From the NCBI GenBank assembly GCA_947453335.1, contig CANGFP010000002.1, positions 124,001 through 188,000 of the forward strand: DNA of 64,000 bases, in the 5' to 3' direction. Of the stretch, positions 44,260-52,539 are shown one piece after another. The position numbers were made by a program, and so were the translations under genes. The notes under the pieces were generated by a model. The model did no database searches. It had not been told where the DNA came from and saw nothing but the letters and a program-made list of their open reading frames with translations. Origin of the DNA: Opitutia bacterium (lineage in GTDB: Bacteria > Verrucomicrobiota > Verrucomicrobiia > Opitutales > UBA953). Every line of letters starts with the position of its first letter. The first letter of the stretch is position 1.

Positions 44260-45785
44260 TAGGCCTTCGCCATCACCACGCGGCGGGCGCTGGGCTCGCC
44301 GGTGACGACGCACTTGCCGGGCTCGTCCTTGGCGTCGAGCGGGATGCAGCGGATGGTGACCTTGAGCTCTTCCTTGAGGCGCTTCTCGACTTCCTTGCTG
44401 CCGTTCCAGTGGCAGAGCGCGAAGCCGCCGTGGATCTCGGGGCGCTCGGGGTTCTGCGCGGTGAAGTAGGCCTTGAGCTCCTCCCAGGTGTCGATCTCGC
44501 GCGTGTGCGCGGCGCGGTGCGCCTTGGCGCGGGCGAGGAGGTTGTCCTGGATGGCCTGCAGGCGGGCGACGACGGTGGAGACGAACTCGGCGCGCGGGAC
44601 GCCGGCCTTCTCGCCGGTGTCGCGGCGGGCGACGAAGACGGCGTTGTTGGCGAGGTCGCGCGGGCCGACCTCGACGCGGAGGGGGACGCCCTTCTTGATC
44701 CAACCCCAGGCCTTGTCGCCGCCGCGGATGTCGCGGTTGTCGATGGTGACGACGAGCTTGCGCTCGTGGAAACGCTGGGCGGCGAGCTCCTTCTGGAGCG
44801 TCTGGCAGTACTCGAGCACCTGCGCCTTGGTGGCGTCGTCCTTGTAGATGGGCATGATGACCACGTGCTGCGGGGCGAGGCGGGGCGGAGCGACGAAGCC
44901 GTCGTCGTCGGAGTGGGTCATGATCATGCCGCCGATGAGACGGGTGGAGACGCCCCACGAGGTGGTGTGCGCGTACTGCTGCGTGGCGTTCTCGTCCTGG
45001 AAGCGGATGTTGCAGGACTTGGCGAAGTTCTGGCCAAGGTAGTGGGAGGTGCCGGCCTGCAGGGCCTTGCGGTCCTGCATCATCGATTCGATGCAGAGGG
45101 TGTCGACGGCGCCGGGGAAGCGCTCACCCTCGGTCTTGCGGCCCATGATGACGGGCATGGCCATGTAGTTCTCGGCGAAGTCGGCGTAGACGCGGAGCAT
45201 CTTGTTGGTCTCCTCGACGGCCTCGGCCTCGGTCGCGTGCACGGTATGGCCTTCCTGCCAGAGGAACTCGGCGGTGCGCAGGAAGAGGCGCGTGCGCATC
45301 TCCCAGCGGACGACGTTGGCCCACTGGTTGATGAGGATCGGGAGGTCGCGGTACGACTGCACCCACTTGGAGTAGGTCTCGCCGATGATGGTCTCGGAGG
45401 TCGGGCGGACGATGAGGGGCTCCTCGAGCTCGCCCGCAGGCACGAGCTTGCCGTCGGCGCCGGCCTCGAGACGCGAGTGCGTGACGACGGCGCATTCCTT
45501 GGCGAAGCCGTCGACGTGCGCGGCTTCCTTCTGGATGTAGCTGACGGGGATGAAAAGCGGGAAGTACGCGTTCACGTGGCCGGTCTCCTTGAAGAGGGCG
45601 TCGAGGTCGCGCTGGATGTTCTCCCAGAGGGCGTACCCCCAGGGCTTGATGACCATGCAGCCGCGGACGGCGCTGTTCTCGGCGAGGTCGGCGTGCTTGA
45701 TGACCTGGAGGTACCACTCAGGGTAGTCTTCGGCGCGGGTCGGCGTTATGGCGGTCTTGGGCTTGGCGGCGGGCTGCTGGGACAT
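44256..45785 (-). CDS. proS: Prolyl-tRNA synthetase, archaeal/eukaryal type
   Basis: A 509-aa class II synthetase charging tRNA-Pro. Motif 2 is RWEMRTRLFLRTAEFLWQEGHT and the class II motif 1 region is PLFIPVSYIQKEAAHVDGFAKE. The C-terminal extension ends in MAKAY, typical of the short archaeal/eukaryal-type ProRS; the editing insertion of the long bacterial form is absent. ATG 45785 (MSQQ) chosen; a further start adds 12 unconserved residues. Confidence 0.93.
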   Translation of the reverse strand: MSQQPAAKPKTAITPTRAEDYPEWYLQVIKHADLAENSAVRGCMVIKPWGYALWENIQRDLDALFKETGHVNAYFPLFIPVSYIQKEAAHVDGFAKECAVVTHSRLEAGADGKLVPAGELEEPLIVRPTSETIIGETYSKWVQSYRDLPILINQWANVVRWEMRTRLFLRTAEFLWQEGHTVHATEAEAVEETNKMLRVYADFAENYMAMPVIMGRKTEGERFPGAVDTLCIESMMQDRKALQAGTSHYLGQNFAKSCNIRFQDENATQQYAHTTSWGVSTRLIGGMIMTHSDDDGFVAPPRLAPQHVVIMPIYKDDATKAQVLEYCQTLQKELAAQRFHERKLVVTIDNRDIRGGDKAWGWIKKGVPLRVEVGPRDLANNAVFVARRDTGEKAGVPRAEFVSTVVARLQAIQDNLLARAKAHRAAHTREIDTWEELKAYFTAQNPERPEIHGGFALCHWNGSKEVEKRLKEELKVTIRCIPLDAKDEPGKCVVTGEPSARRVVMAKAY

Positions 45786-45867
45786 GGGTTGAGTAAAGAG
45801 GGAAGGAACGCCGAAGGGCAAGACGGGTTCTCATCGCGAGGCCCGGCCGGAGATCTCGGCGGCGCGC

Positions 45868-46713
45868 CTAGGCCTTCTTCGCCCGCCAGAAACGCGGCCG
45901 ACCGCTCATGTCCGGCAGGCCAACGGCTTCCGCATAACCCAAGCGGGTCGAGAGGGCCGCCAAGGCCGCGTGCTGCCCGATGCCCGTCTCGCAGAGGACC
46001 CAGCCTCCGGCCCGCAGATGGCGATGCGCGCCTTCGAGGATCTGCCGTAAGTCGGCCAAGCCGTCCTCCGGCGCGACCAGCGCGGAGCGCGGGTCGAACT
46101 GCCGGACTTCTGGTTCCGCCTCGGCGACTTCGGCGTCGGTCAGGTAAGGGGGGTTCGAGACGATGAGGTCGTACGCGTCGGTGACGGCCGCAAACCAATC
46201 CGAAGCGGCGAAGGCGACCCGTGCCTCGAGGCCGCAACGCGCGGCGTTCTCGCGCGCCAACGCCAAGGCGTCTTCCGAACGGTCGACGGCTTCGACCGAC
46301 CAAGCCGGACGTTCGGCCGCCAACGCCAAGGCGATCGCACCGGAACCCGTGCCGAGGTCGAGCACGCGCACGGCCTGCTCGGCGGGGAACAGCGCCAACG
46401 CGAGGTCGATGAGCTCCTCGGTCTCGGGGCGCGGGATGAGGGCGCGCTTGTCCGACTTCAGGACGAGGTCGCGGAACTCGACCAGGCCGACGATGTGCTG
46501 CAGCGGTTCGCGGTTGCCGCGGCGCACGGTGAGCGCGCGCAGCTTTTCGACTTCGGCGTCGGTCAGCAGGCGATCGAACTGCAGGTAGAGGTCGAGGCGC
46601 TTGAGGCCGAGGCCGGCCGCGAAGAGATGCTCCGCCTCGGCGCGCGGCTTCTCCAAGCCCTTGCGCGCAAGGAAGTCAGTCGCCTTCTTCAGCGTCTCGA
46701 GGAGGTTCTGCAC
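45868..46713 (-). CDS. prmC: Peptide chain release factor N5-glutamine methyltransferase
   Basis: A 281-aa SAM methyltransferase that modifies the GGQ glutamine of RF1/RF2. Seen: the family start (LLETLKKATDFLARKGLEKPR), the N-terminal helical PrmC region, RPETEELIDLAL, the SAM motif VLDLGTGSGAIALALA, and NPPYLTDAEVAEAEPEV carrying the active-site NPPY. The start is placed at GTG 46713, 4 nt downstream of the tsaC stop, where the conserved N-terminus begins. Same strand as tsaC and probably co-transcribed. Confidence 0.92.
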   Translation of the reverse strand: MQNLLETLKKATDFLARKGLEKPRAEAEHLFAAGLGLKRLDLYLQFDRLLTDAEVEKLRALTVRRGNREPLQHIVGLVEFRDLVLKSDKRALIPRPETEELIDLALALFPAEQAVRVLDLGTGSGAIALALAAERPAWSVEAVDRSEDALALARENAARCGLEARVAFAASDWFAAVTDAYDLIVSNPPYLTDAEVAEAEPEVRQFDPRSALVAPEDGLADLRQILEGAHRHLRAGGWVLCETGIGQHAALAALSTRLGYAEAVGLPDMSGRPRFWRAKKA

Positions 46714-46717
46714 GGCT

Positions 46718-47734
46718 TCAGCGCGCGGCGGCGCGGGTGAGACGATCGTTATAGGCGACGCCGATGCCCACGGGTTCGGCCAGTTCGGCCTGGATGACGT
46801 CGAAGCCGCGCGCGTCGAGCTGGCGCAGGAGGTCGAAGAGATGGCGCGCGCCTTCCTCGGCGGAACCAGTCTCGGATAGGTGGAAATCCTCGGCCGGCGC
46901 GACGGACGGGCGGCGGGAAAGGAAGAGCCGCGCGACCTTGCCGGCGGCGGGCGGGGGATTGGAGCCGCGAGCGAAGAGCACGACCTTCGTCGCCGGGCTA
47001 TAGTGACGTTCCAGCATCCCCGGGGCGTCCTGGGCGACCTGCTGATGGGCGGCGCGTGTGACGACCTCGATCGGGCCCAGCTTGGCCTGCAAGGCTTCCA
47101 GCGTGATGGGTCCGGGGCGCAGCAGGCGCGCGCGCCCGGGCGTCGAGAGGTCGAGGATCGTCGATTCGACGCCATGCGCGCAGGGTCCACCGTCGACGAT
47201 CCACGGACAGCGCGCCCCCAAGGAGTCGGCCACGTGCGCGGCCTTCGTCGGGCTGACATAGCCGAAAGGATTCGCGCTAGGGGCAGCCAGCGGACGCCCC
47301 GCCAGCCTCAGCACCTCGCGGAAGACCGGATGAGCCGGCAGCCGGACCGCGACGGTCGGCTTGCCCGCGGTGACGAGATCGGGCACGCAGGCGCGCCGAC
47401 GCAGGACGACGGTCAGCGGACCTGGCCAGAAACCCGAGACGGCGGCGAGACGTTCATCCGGTTCGGCGATCTCCGCCAACGCCGCGAGGTCGAGCACGTG
47501 CACGATCAACGGATCGAGCAGCGGACGGCCCTTTATGGCGAACACCTGCGCCAGGGCCGTCGGATCCAAAGCGTCGGCGGCCAGACCATAGACCGTCTCC
47601 GTAGGCAGCGCCACGCATCGCCCGGAACGCAAGAGCTCGGCCGCGCGCGACAGGTCGGTCGGCGACGAGGAAAGGAAACTGGCGGCAGGCGACGGCAAGG
47701 CAGCGGACTGTGCGGAAAGCCGGCGGGTCGGCAA
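46718..47734 (-). CDS. L-threonylcarbamoyladenylate synthase (TsaC/Sua5)
   Basis: An enzyme of tRNA t6A37 synthesis of the longer Sua5 type: YrdC domain (CVALPTETVYGLAADALDP, the KGRP motif, PTVAVRLPAHPVFR, PLAAPSANPFGYVSPTKAAHV) followed by a Sua5 C-terminal domain (GMLERHYSPATKVVLFARG). The start is uncertain. An in-frame ATG at 47782 lies before the rpsR terminator (47747-47770), so a start after the hairpin is likelier; TTG 47734 is the first in-frame candidate, giving about 338 residues. The YrdC domain itself begins near Asp/Leu of TDLSRAAELL. Confidence 0.87.
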   Translation of the reverse strand: MPTRRLSAQSAALPSPAASFLSSSPTDLSRAAELLRSGRCVALPTETVYGLAADALDPTALAQVFAIKGRPLLDPLIVHVLDLAALAEIAEPDERLAAVSGFWPGPLTVVLRRRACVPDLVTAGKPTVAVRLPAHPVFREVLRLAGRPLAAPSANPFGYVSPTKAAHVADSLGARCPWIVDGGPCAHGVESTILDLSTPGRARLLRPGPITLEALQAKLGPIEVVTRAAHQQVAQDAPGMLERHYSPATKVVLFARGSNPPPAAGKVARLFLSRRPSVAPAEDFHLSETGSAEEGARHLFDLLRQLDARGFDVIQAELAEPVGIGVAYNDRLTRAAAR

Positions 47735-47746
47735 CCTCCGGACAAC

Positions 47747-47770
47747 AAAAAGGCCGCCCAGAAGGCGGCC
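47747..47770 (-). terminator. Terminator after rpsR
   Basis: Stem GGCCGCC/GGCGGCC (47752-47758 with 47764-47770), 5-nt loop, then a T-run on the minus strand (A-run 47747-47751 on plus). It separates rpsR from tsaC and sits inside the longest possible tsaC frame. Confidence 0.85.
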
Positions 47771-47793
47771 CGGAGAAAGCATCGGGTGACCGA

Positions 47794-47988
47794 TTACTTC
47801 ATCGTGATCATATTCCGGGCGCGCTTGACGGCCTTCGAAATATGACGCTGCTGGCGGGCGGTGAGGCCGGTCAGCTTACGGGGCAGGATCTTGCCCGTCT
47901 CGGTGACGTAACGCGTCAGGGCCTCGGGTTCGGTGAAATCGAAGTCGAGGGGGTTGCGGGAACGCTTGAGCTTACCTTCGGTAGTCAT
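47794..47988 (-). CDS. rpsR: Ribosomal protein S18
   Basis: A 64-aa small-subunit protein, shorter than the about 75 residues of E. coli S18. Core motifs: ITMK at the end, [42 protein letters not shown]. It stands alone, with its own terminator, rather than in the usual rpsF-ssb-rpsR-rplI cluster. The ATG is preceded by CCCTCCC and no Shine-Dalgarno. Confidence 0.95.
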   Translation of the reverse strand: MTTEGKLKRSRNPLDFDFTEPEALTRYVTETGKILPRKLTGLTARQQRHISKAVKRARNMITMK

Positions 47989-48092
47989 GGGAGGGTTTTA
48001 GGTAAGCGAAGCAGGGGTTTGGGCAAGAAGGAAAAGGTGGCCAGCAGTACCAGCGGGGGAAATCACCCCTAAACCTGCAAAAAAGCGGCTTT

Positions 48093-48863
48093 TCAGGCCT
48101 TGGATGCGGCCTTTTTGGCCAGACCAATCAAGAATTCCTTGTTCCCCTCCCCTCCCTCAATCGGGGAAGGAATGACCCCGAGGACCTCCGCCCCGGGCAG
48201 GTCGCGGCTCAAGGCGGTGAGTCCGTCGACCACGCGGGCATGGATGGCCGGATCCCTGATGATACCCCGGCCTTTGTCGGCCTCGGCCTTGGTGGCCTCG
48301 AACTGCGGCTTGATGAGCGCGACGAGATGGCCGCCCGGGGCGACGCGCACCCAAGCGGCCGGCAACACCAGGCCCAACGAGATGAACGACAGGTCCATGA
48401 CAACGATGCCATAAAGGTCGTGCGGAAGCCTGGCCGTGGGCAGTTCCCGGGCGTTGAACTTCTCGAAGTTCACCACGCGCGGGTCGGCGCGCAGCTTCTG
48501 GTGCAGCTGCGCCGTCCCGACGTCGACGCAGGTCATGCCGGCGACGCCGCGCTGCAGCAGGCAGTCGGTGAAACCGCCCGTCGAAGCGCCGACGTCGAGC
48601 CCTTGGCGACCGGCGACGTCGATGCGGAAGTGCTCCAGGGCGGCGTCGACCTTCTCCCCTCCGCGCGAGACGAAACGCGGCGGCTGATCCACGCTGAGGA
48701 CGGCGTCCTCCGGGAAGGACTGCGAGGCCTTCTGCACGACGCTGTCCGGCCCCGACCGCACCTTCCCCGCGAGGATCAGCGCCTGCGCCACCGAACGCGA
48801 CGGCGCGAGGTTGAGCTTAAGCAACAGCTCGTCGGCGCGGAGACGTCCGGGCTTCGCGGCCAT
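48093..48863 (-). CDS. tlyA: TlyA family rRNA 2'-O-methyltransferase (hemolysin A family)
   Basis: A 256-aa protein with an N-terminal S4 RNA-binding domain (about 1-60; [22 protein letters not shown]) and a Rossmann SAM domain with [19 protein letters not shown] and [14 protein letters not shown]. TlyA methylates cytidines in 16S/23S rRNA. It ends the downstream side of the thiamine cluster, 3 nt after thiG. Confidence 0.9.
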   Translation of the reverse strand: MAAKPGRLRADELLLKLNLAPSRSVAQALILAGKVRSGPDSVVQKASQSFPEDAVLSVDQPPRFVSRGGEKVDAALEHFRIDVAGRQGLDVGASTGGFTDCLLQRGVAGMTCVDVGTAQLHQKLRADPRVVNFEKFNARELPTARLPHDLYGIVVMDLSFISLGLVLPAAWVRVAPGGHLVALIKPQFEATKAEADKGRGIIRDPAIHARVVDGLTALSRDLPGAEVLGVIPSPIEGGEGNKEFLIGLAKKAASKA

Positions 48864-48866
48864 GGG

Positions 48867-49637
48867 TCAGTCGAGGAAACCCGTCAGCGGCGACGTCGGT
48901 TGCGCGGCGACGGAACCCGCGCCGAGACCGGCTTCACGCGCGCGGCGGCCCGCCTGCACGGCGAGCGCGAAGGCCTGGGCCATCGCCACGGGGTCGCCGG
49001 CGGAGGCGATGCCGGTGTTCACCAGCACGGCGTCGGCACCCAGCTCCAAGGCCTCGGCCGCATGGGACGGCGCGCCGAGGCCGGCGTCGACGACGACGGG
49101 GACGCGGGCCTGTTCGACGATGATGCGGAGGAAGTCGCGCGTCAGCAGCCCGCGGTTGGTGCCGATGGGCGCGCCCAAGGGCATGACCGCGGCGGCGCCG
49201 ACCTCTTCGAGCCGCTTGGCGAGGACCGGGTCGGCATGGATGTAGGGCAGGACCGTGAAGCCCTTCTTCACGAGCTCGCGGCAGGCTTCGAGCGTCTCGA
49301 CCGGATCGGGCATGAGGTACTTCGGGTCGGGATGGATCTCCAGCTTGAGCCACGAGGTCCCGAGCGCCTCGCGCGCGAGTTCGGCGGCGAAGACCGCCTC
49401 CTTCGCCGTGCGCACGCCGGACGTGTTCGGCAGGATGAGGTGCTTCTTCGGATCGAGCGCGGAGAGGATGCCGTCGTCCTTCGCCCCGAAGCGCACCCGC
49501 TTGACCGCGACCGTCACGACCTCGGCGCCGGAGGCGTCGAGCACCGCCCGCAGCGCGGCGGCGGAGGCGTACTTGCCCGTGCCCGTGAAGAGGCGCGAGG
49601 CGAAGGTGCGGTCGGCGATGCGGAGAAGGTTCGACAT
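48867..49637 (-). CDS. thiG: Thiazole synthase
   Basis: A 256-aa TIM-barrel enzyme that forms the thiazole ring of thiamine from DXP, ThiS-thiocarboxylate and an imine. Seen: [23 protein letters not shown] with the catalytic Lys region, [58 protein letters not shown]. It lies in the same-strand group thiS-TenI-like-thiE-thiG. No thiH or thiF is visible in this window. Confidence 0.94.
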   Translation of the reverse strand: MSNLLRIADRTFASRLFTGTGKYASAAALRAVLDASGAEVVTVAVKRVRFGAKDDGILSALDPKKHLILPNTSGVRTAKEAVFAAELAREALGTSWLKLEIHPDPKYLMPDPVETLEACRELVKKGFTVLPYIHADPVLAKRLEEVGAAAVMPLGAPIGTNRGLLTRDFLRIIVEQARVPVVVDAGLGAPSHAAEALELGADAVLVNTGIASAGDPVAMAQAFALAVQAGRRAREAGLGAGSVAAQPTSPLTGFLD

Positions 49638-49692
49638 CCGGCTTCCGACAATCCGAGCCGCGGCCGAATTGTCCAGCCCTCGCGCGCGGAAG

Positions 49693-50313
49693 CTACGCGG
49701 AAACGGCCGCCACGAGGGCCCGGGCCGCTTCGACGGGGTCCGGGGCCAAGGCGATGGCGCCGCTGACGGCGATCCCGCAGGCGCCCTGGGCCCGCAACGC
49801 GGGGAAGTCGGCCGCCGTCACGCCGCCGATGGCGTAGCATGGCAACGGCGCCGCGGCGGCGATGAGCGCGGCCAGCGATTCCGGCGTGTGCACCGGGGCG
49901 AGCTTGGCCTTGCTGGCCGTCGCGCGCACGGGGCCGACGCCGGCGTAGTCGACCTGCGCGCCGCGCAGGCGCTCGAGATGAGCCGGGAAATTGAGCGTCA
50001 CGCCCACCACGGCGTAGGCGCCCAAAAGCTGCCGGGCCTCCGCGGGCGAGGGGTCGTCGGGCCCGAGGTGCACGCCGTCGGCTTCCGCCGCCAAGGCGAC
50101 GCGCGGCGAATCGTTGACGATGAACGTGGCGCCGAAGTCCCGGCAGAGCTCCGCGATCGCCGCGGCCTCCGCGATCGCCGCCGGTCCGGCGAGGACCTTC
50201 GTGCGGAACTGGATCCAGCGGACACCACCCTCGAGCGCCGCGAGCGCCTGGGCGCGGTGGCCGAGCGGCGACGCGTCGAGCGTGAGGAACTGCAGGCGCG
50301 CCAGGCCGGCCAT
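49693..50313 (-). CDS. thiE: Thiamine-phosphate synthase
   Basis: A 206-aa TIM-barrel enzyme joining HMP-PP and thiazole-phosphate. Seen: FRTK (QLR-K-like), the motif [24 protein letters not shown] containing the phosphate-binding Asn-Asp and Gly-Pro loops, and [14 protein letters not shown] 50313 overlaps the stop of the preceding TenI-like gene as ATGA. Compared with E. coli ThiE it is of usual length. Confidence 0.9.
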   Translation of the reverse strand: MAGLARLQFLTLDASPLGHRAQALAALEGGVRWIQFRTKVLAGPAAIAEAAAIAELCRDFGATFIVNDSPRVALAAEADGVHLGPDDPSPAEARQLLGAYAVVGVTLNFPAHLERLRGAQVDYAGVGPVRATASKAKLAPVHTPESLAALIAAAAPLPCYAIGGVTAADFPALRAQGACGIAVSGAIALAPDPVEAARALVAAVSA

Positions 50314-50990
50314 CAGTGCTTGCGCTTGAGCTGGCGGGCCTGCTTGCCCGACCACGCGCGCTCGAGCTCGAGGAACGCGTGGACCGGCTGGGACTGCTCC
50401 CAGACGGACCCGATGAAGGCCATGCCGTCGAAGCCGAGCTCGCGCACGCGCGCGGCGTTCTTCGGGGTGATGCCACCGAGGCCGTAGACCGGGCAGCCGC
50501 CCTCGGCGCGCCAACGCTCGACGATCACCTGGAACTCGCGCGGCGTGCGCTGCGGGACGTAGTCGCGCTTGGAGACGGACGGGAACAGCGGGCTCAGGAA
50601 GACGTAGCGGCAGGCCTTGGGCGTGCTCCGCATCTCGTCGTACGAGTGGCACTTCATGCTGAGCGCGGCCGACTTGGGCCAACGCGGCGGGACGCGGTCG
50701 CCGGGCAGCATCTGGAAACCCCCGAGCTGATGCGAGAGGACGAGGTCAGGCTGCTCCTCGAGGACGATGCGGTTCCAGAAGACCTGCGGGACCTGCTTGA
50801 GGAACGCCTCGTACTGTCGCGTCTTCCAGTCGCGCTGCGACTGGACGTGCAACCGGCCGAGGCCGGCGTCGAACAGCTTGGCGACCGTCTTGGCATCCCA
50901 CGCCGAGCGCGTCGGCGTGAAGAGCACCAGGTTGTCCGGGGCCGGGAGCTCCGGTTCGGATTTGAAGAGGCCTTTGATGAACTTGAGCAT
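50313..50990 (-). CDS. TenI/ThiE-like TIM-barrel protein
   Basis: A 225-aa second member of the ThiE/TenI family. The final strands match (VYGLGGITPKNAARVRELGFDGMAFIGSVW), and the middle has YVFLSPLFPSVSKRDY, a TenI-type substrate loop. It lacks the ThiE motif FIVND. It is probably a thiazole tautomerase or a degenerate thiamine-phosphate synthase rather than an active ThiE. Coupled to thiE and 3 nt from thiS. Confidence 0.72.
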   Translation of the reverse strand: MLKFIKGLFKSEPELPAPDNLVLFTPTRSAWDAKTVAKLFDAGLGRLHVQSQRDWKTRQYEAFLKQVPQVFWNRIVLEEQPDLVLSHQLGGFQMLPGDRVPPRWPKSAALSMKCHSYDEMRSTPKACRYVFLSPLFPSVSKRDYVPQRTPREFQVIVERWRAEGGCPVYGLGGITPKNAARVRELGFDGMAFIGSVWEQSQPVHAFLELERAWSGKQARQLKRKH

Positions 50991-50993
50991 GAA

Positions 50994-51194
50994 TTAACCG
51001 CCTTGGGCGGCGCGGATGACGAGGACCTGGGCGCCGGCGACGAGGGCGTGGGCGGACCAGCGGGCGCGGGGGACGACCTGGCCATCGACGGCGGCGGCGA
51101 CGGCCGGCTCCTGGGCGCAGCCCAGTTCCTCCAGCAGGGCCGCGAGGGTCCCGGCGGCGGTTTCCCGAGGCTCATCGTTGACGATCACGCGCAT
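50994..51194 (-). CDS. thiS: Sulfur carrier protein ThiS
   Basis: A 66-aa ubiquitin-fold sulfur carrier ending in GG, required for thiocarboxylate formation. Start MRVIVNDEPRE and C-terminus VLVIRAAQGG are typical, and the length is close to the usual about 66 residues. The frame continues upstream without a stop, so only the family alignment sets the start at ATG 51194. It is the first gene of the thiamine group; no TPP riboswitch is seen upstream. Confidence 0.88.
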   Translation of the reverse strand: MRVIVNDEPRETAAGTLAALLEELGCAQEPAVAAAVDGQVVPRARWSAHALVAGAQVLVIRAAQGG

Positions 51195-51285
51195 ACCAGT
51201 GGGGGTGAACGTGGCCCCCTCGGGGCAGGCTGGCAAGCGGAGGTTTGGGGTTGCGGCGACGCCCTGTCCGCTTTGGCTTCGAGCC

Positions 51286-51915
51286 ATGAAATCCCTTCGC
51301 CTGCTCGCCTCGTGCCTCCTTGGCCTGGCCCTCGCCCACGCCGCCGAAACCCCTTCCACCAACATGAAAGAATCCACCGACCCGAAGGCCGCCCCCCGCG
51401 CCATCATCCATACCACCTACGGCGACATGACCGTCGAGTTCTGGCCCGACGTCGCCCCCCGCACCGTGGACAACTTCCTCAAGCTCGCCCGGGAAGGCTT
51501 CTATGAAGGCACCTGCTTCCACCGCATCATCAAGGGCTTCATGATCCAGGGCGGCTGCCCCAACTCCAAGCTCGGCGCCCGCGGCCAGCCCGGCACCGGC
51601 GGCCCCGGCTACCAGATCAAGGCCGAGTTCAACAACCGCTCCCACACCAAGGGCGTCCTCTCGATGGCCCGTTCGTCCGACCCCGACAGCGCCGGCAGCC
51701 AGTTCTTCATCTGCCACGGCGACGCGTCCTTCCTGAACAACAAGTACACCGCCTTCGGCAAGCTCGTCGACGGCGAGAAGGTCCTCGACAAGATCGCCGC
51801 CATCGCCTGCGTCGGTCCGGAACGCTCCAGCCCGACCGAACGCGTGGAAGTCACTAGCGTGGAAGTGGTTGGGGAAAAGAAGGAAGCGAAGAAGTCCGAC
51901 GGAAAGGCGAAGTAA
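51286..51915 (+). CDS. Periplasmic peptidylprolyl isomerase (cyclophilin)
   Basis: A 209-aa cyclophilin-type PPIase that catalyses proline cis/trans isomerisation during folding. Signal peptide about 1-19, then GDMTVEFWPDVAPRTVDNF, FHRIIKGFMIQGGCP (active-site Arg) and GSQFFICHGDASFLNNKYTAFGKL. A Lys-rich tail ends the protein. ATG 51286 lies 91 bp from divergent thiS, with no Shine-Dalgarno. It precedes an OMP gene, a natural client. Confidence 0.92.
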   Translation: MKSLRLLASCLLGLALAHAAETPSTNMKESTDPKAAPRAIIHTTYGDMTVEFWPDVAPRTVDNFLKLAREGFYEGTCFHRIIKGFMIQGGCPNSKLGARGQPGTGGPGYQIKAEFNNRSHTKGVLSMARSSDPDSAGSQFFICHGDASFLNNKYTAFGKLVDGEKVLDKIAAIACVGPERSSPTERVEVTSVEVVGEKKEAKKSDGKAK

Positions 51916-51971
51916 GCCCTCCCCTTCATCCTTTACACAATAAAGCCCTCCTTCAACCTAACGACCTCCCC

Positions 51972-52475
51972 ATGAAATCCCTACGCCCCCTCCTCCTCCT
52001 GCCCTTGGCCGCCGTCGCCGCCCAGGCCTACACCCTCGAGCTCGAACTCGGCCGCAACCACCCGACCGGTGGCCAGAACAGCAGCGTCGTCGGCCTCACC
52101 GTCGCCACGCAGGTCAACGAGAGCTTCGGCCTCGGTCTGAACCTCAACTCCCGCGGCGTGACCAACAGCACGTTCGACCTGACCGCCCGCACGGCCCTCG
52201 CCGAGCTCACCTACGACCTCAACTCCCGCGGCGGCATCCGTCCGTTCATCGGCGCCGGCGTCGGCTACTCCTGGCTCTCCGGCACGGGCGCTTCGTCGAA
52301 GTCGGTCCTCGCGACCGATGTCTTCGCCGGCGTTCGCTTCGCCCTCTCCGAGAACCTCGAGCTCTCCCTGGGCGTCAAGAACACCGAGTTCATCGGCATC
52401 AAGAACACCGCCCGCACGACGAAGACCTCGATCAACGACTGGTCCCAGTCCGTCGGTCTCCGCCTGAAGTTCTAA
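51972..52475 (+). CDS. Outer-membrane beta-barrel protein
   Basis: A 167-aa exported protein (signal peptide about 1-19). Alternating strands, Gly/Asn-rich turns (GIRPFIGAGVGYSW) and a terminal Phe (LRLKF) match the OmpA/opacity-family barrel of about eight strands. Function is structural or unknown. It follows the cyclophilin gene by 56 nt and ends in a terminator. Confidence 0.78.
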   Translation: MKSLRPLLLLPLAAVAAQAYTLELELGRNHPTGGQNSSVVGLTVATQVNESFGLGLNLNSRGVTNSTFDLTARTALAELTYDLNSRGGIRPFIGAGVGYSWLSGTGASSKSVLATDVFAGVRFALSENLELSLGVKNTEFIGIKNTARTTKTSINDWSQSVGLRLKF

Positions 52476-52497
52476 GCGGATCGCCGCCCAACGAAAA

Positions 52498-52522
52498 GGC
52501 CGCCCTTTGGGCGGCCTTTTTT
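52498..52522. terminator. Bidirectional terminator after the OMP gene
   Basis: Stem GGCCGCCC/GGGCGGCC (52498-52505 with 52509-52516), TTT loop, A-run before and T-run after. It serves the OMP gene and the minus-strand esterase gene. Confidence 0.9.
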
Positions 52523-52539
52523 ATTGCCCCCCTCCGGGC

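Noticed and set aside
44415-46166. Long plus-strand frame antisense to proS
   Set aside because: It is a codon-bias shadow: GC-rich genes leave long open frames on the opposite strand, and the product has no domain, with runs of Val, Gly and Ala.
51195-51285. TPP riboswitch upstream of thiS
   Set aside because: The CTGAGA and ACCTGAT...GCCAGCG core elements are not found on the minus strand; only an isolated GCCAGC string is present.
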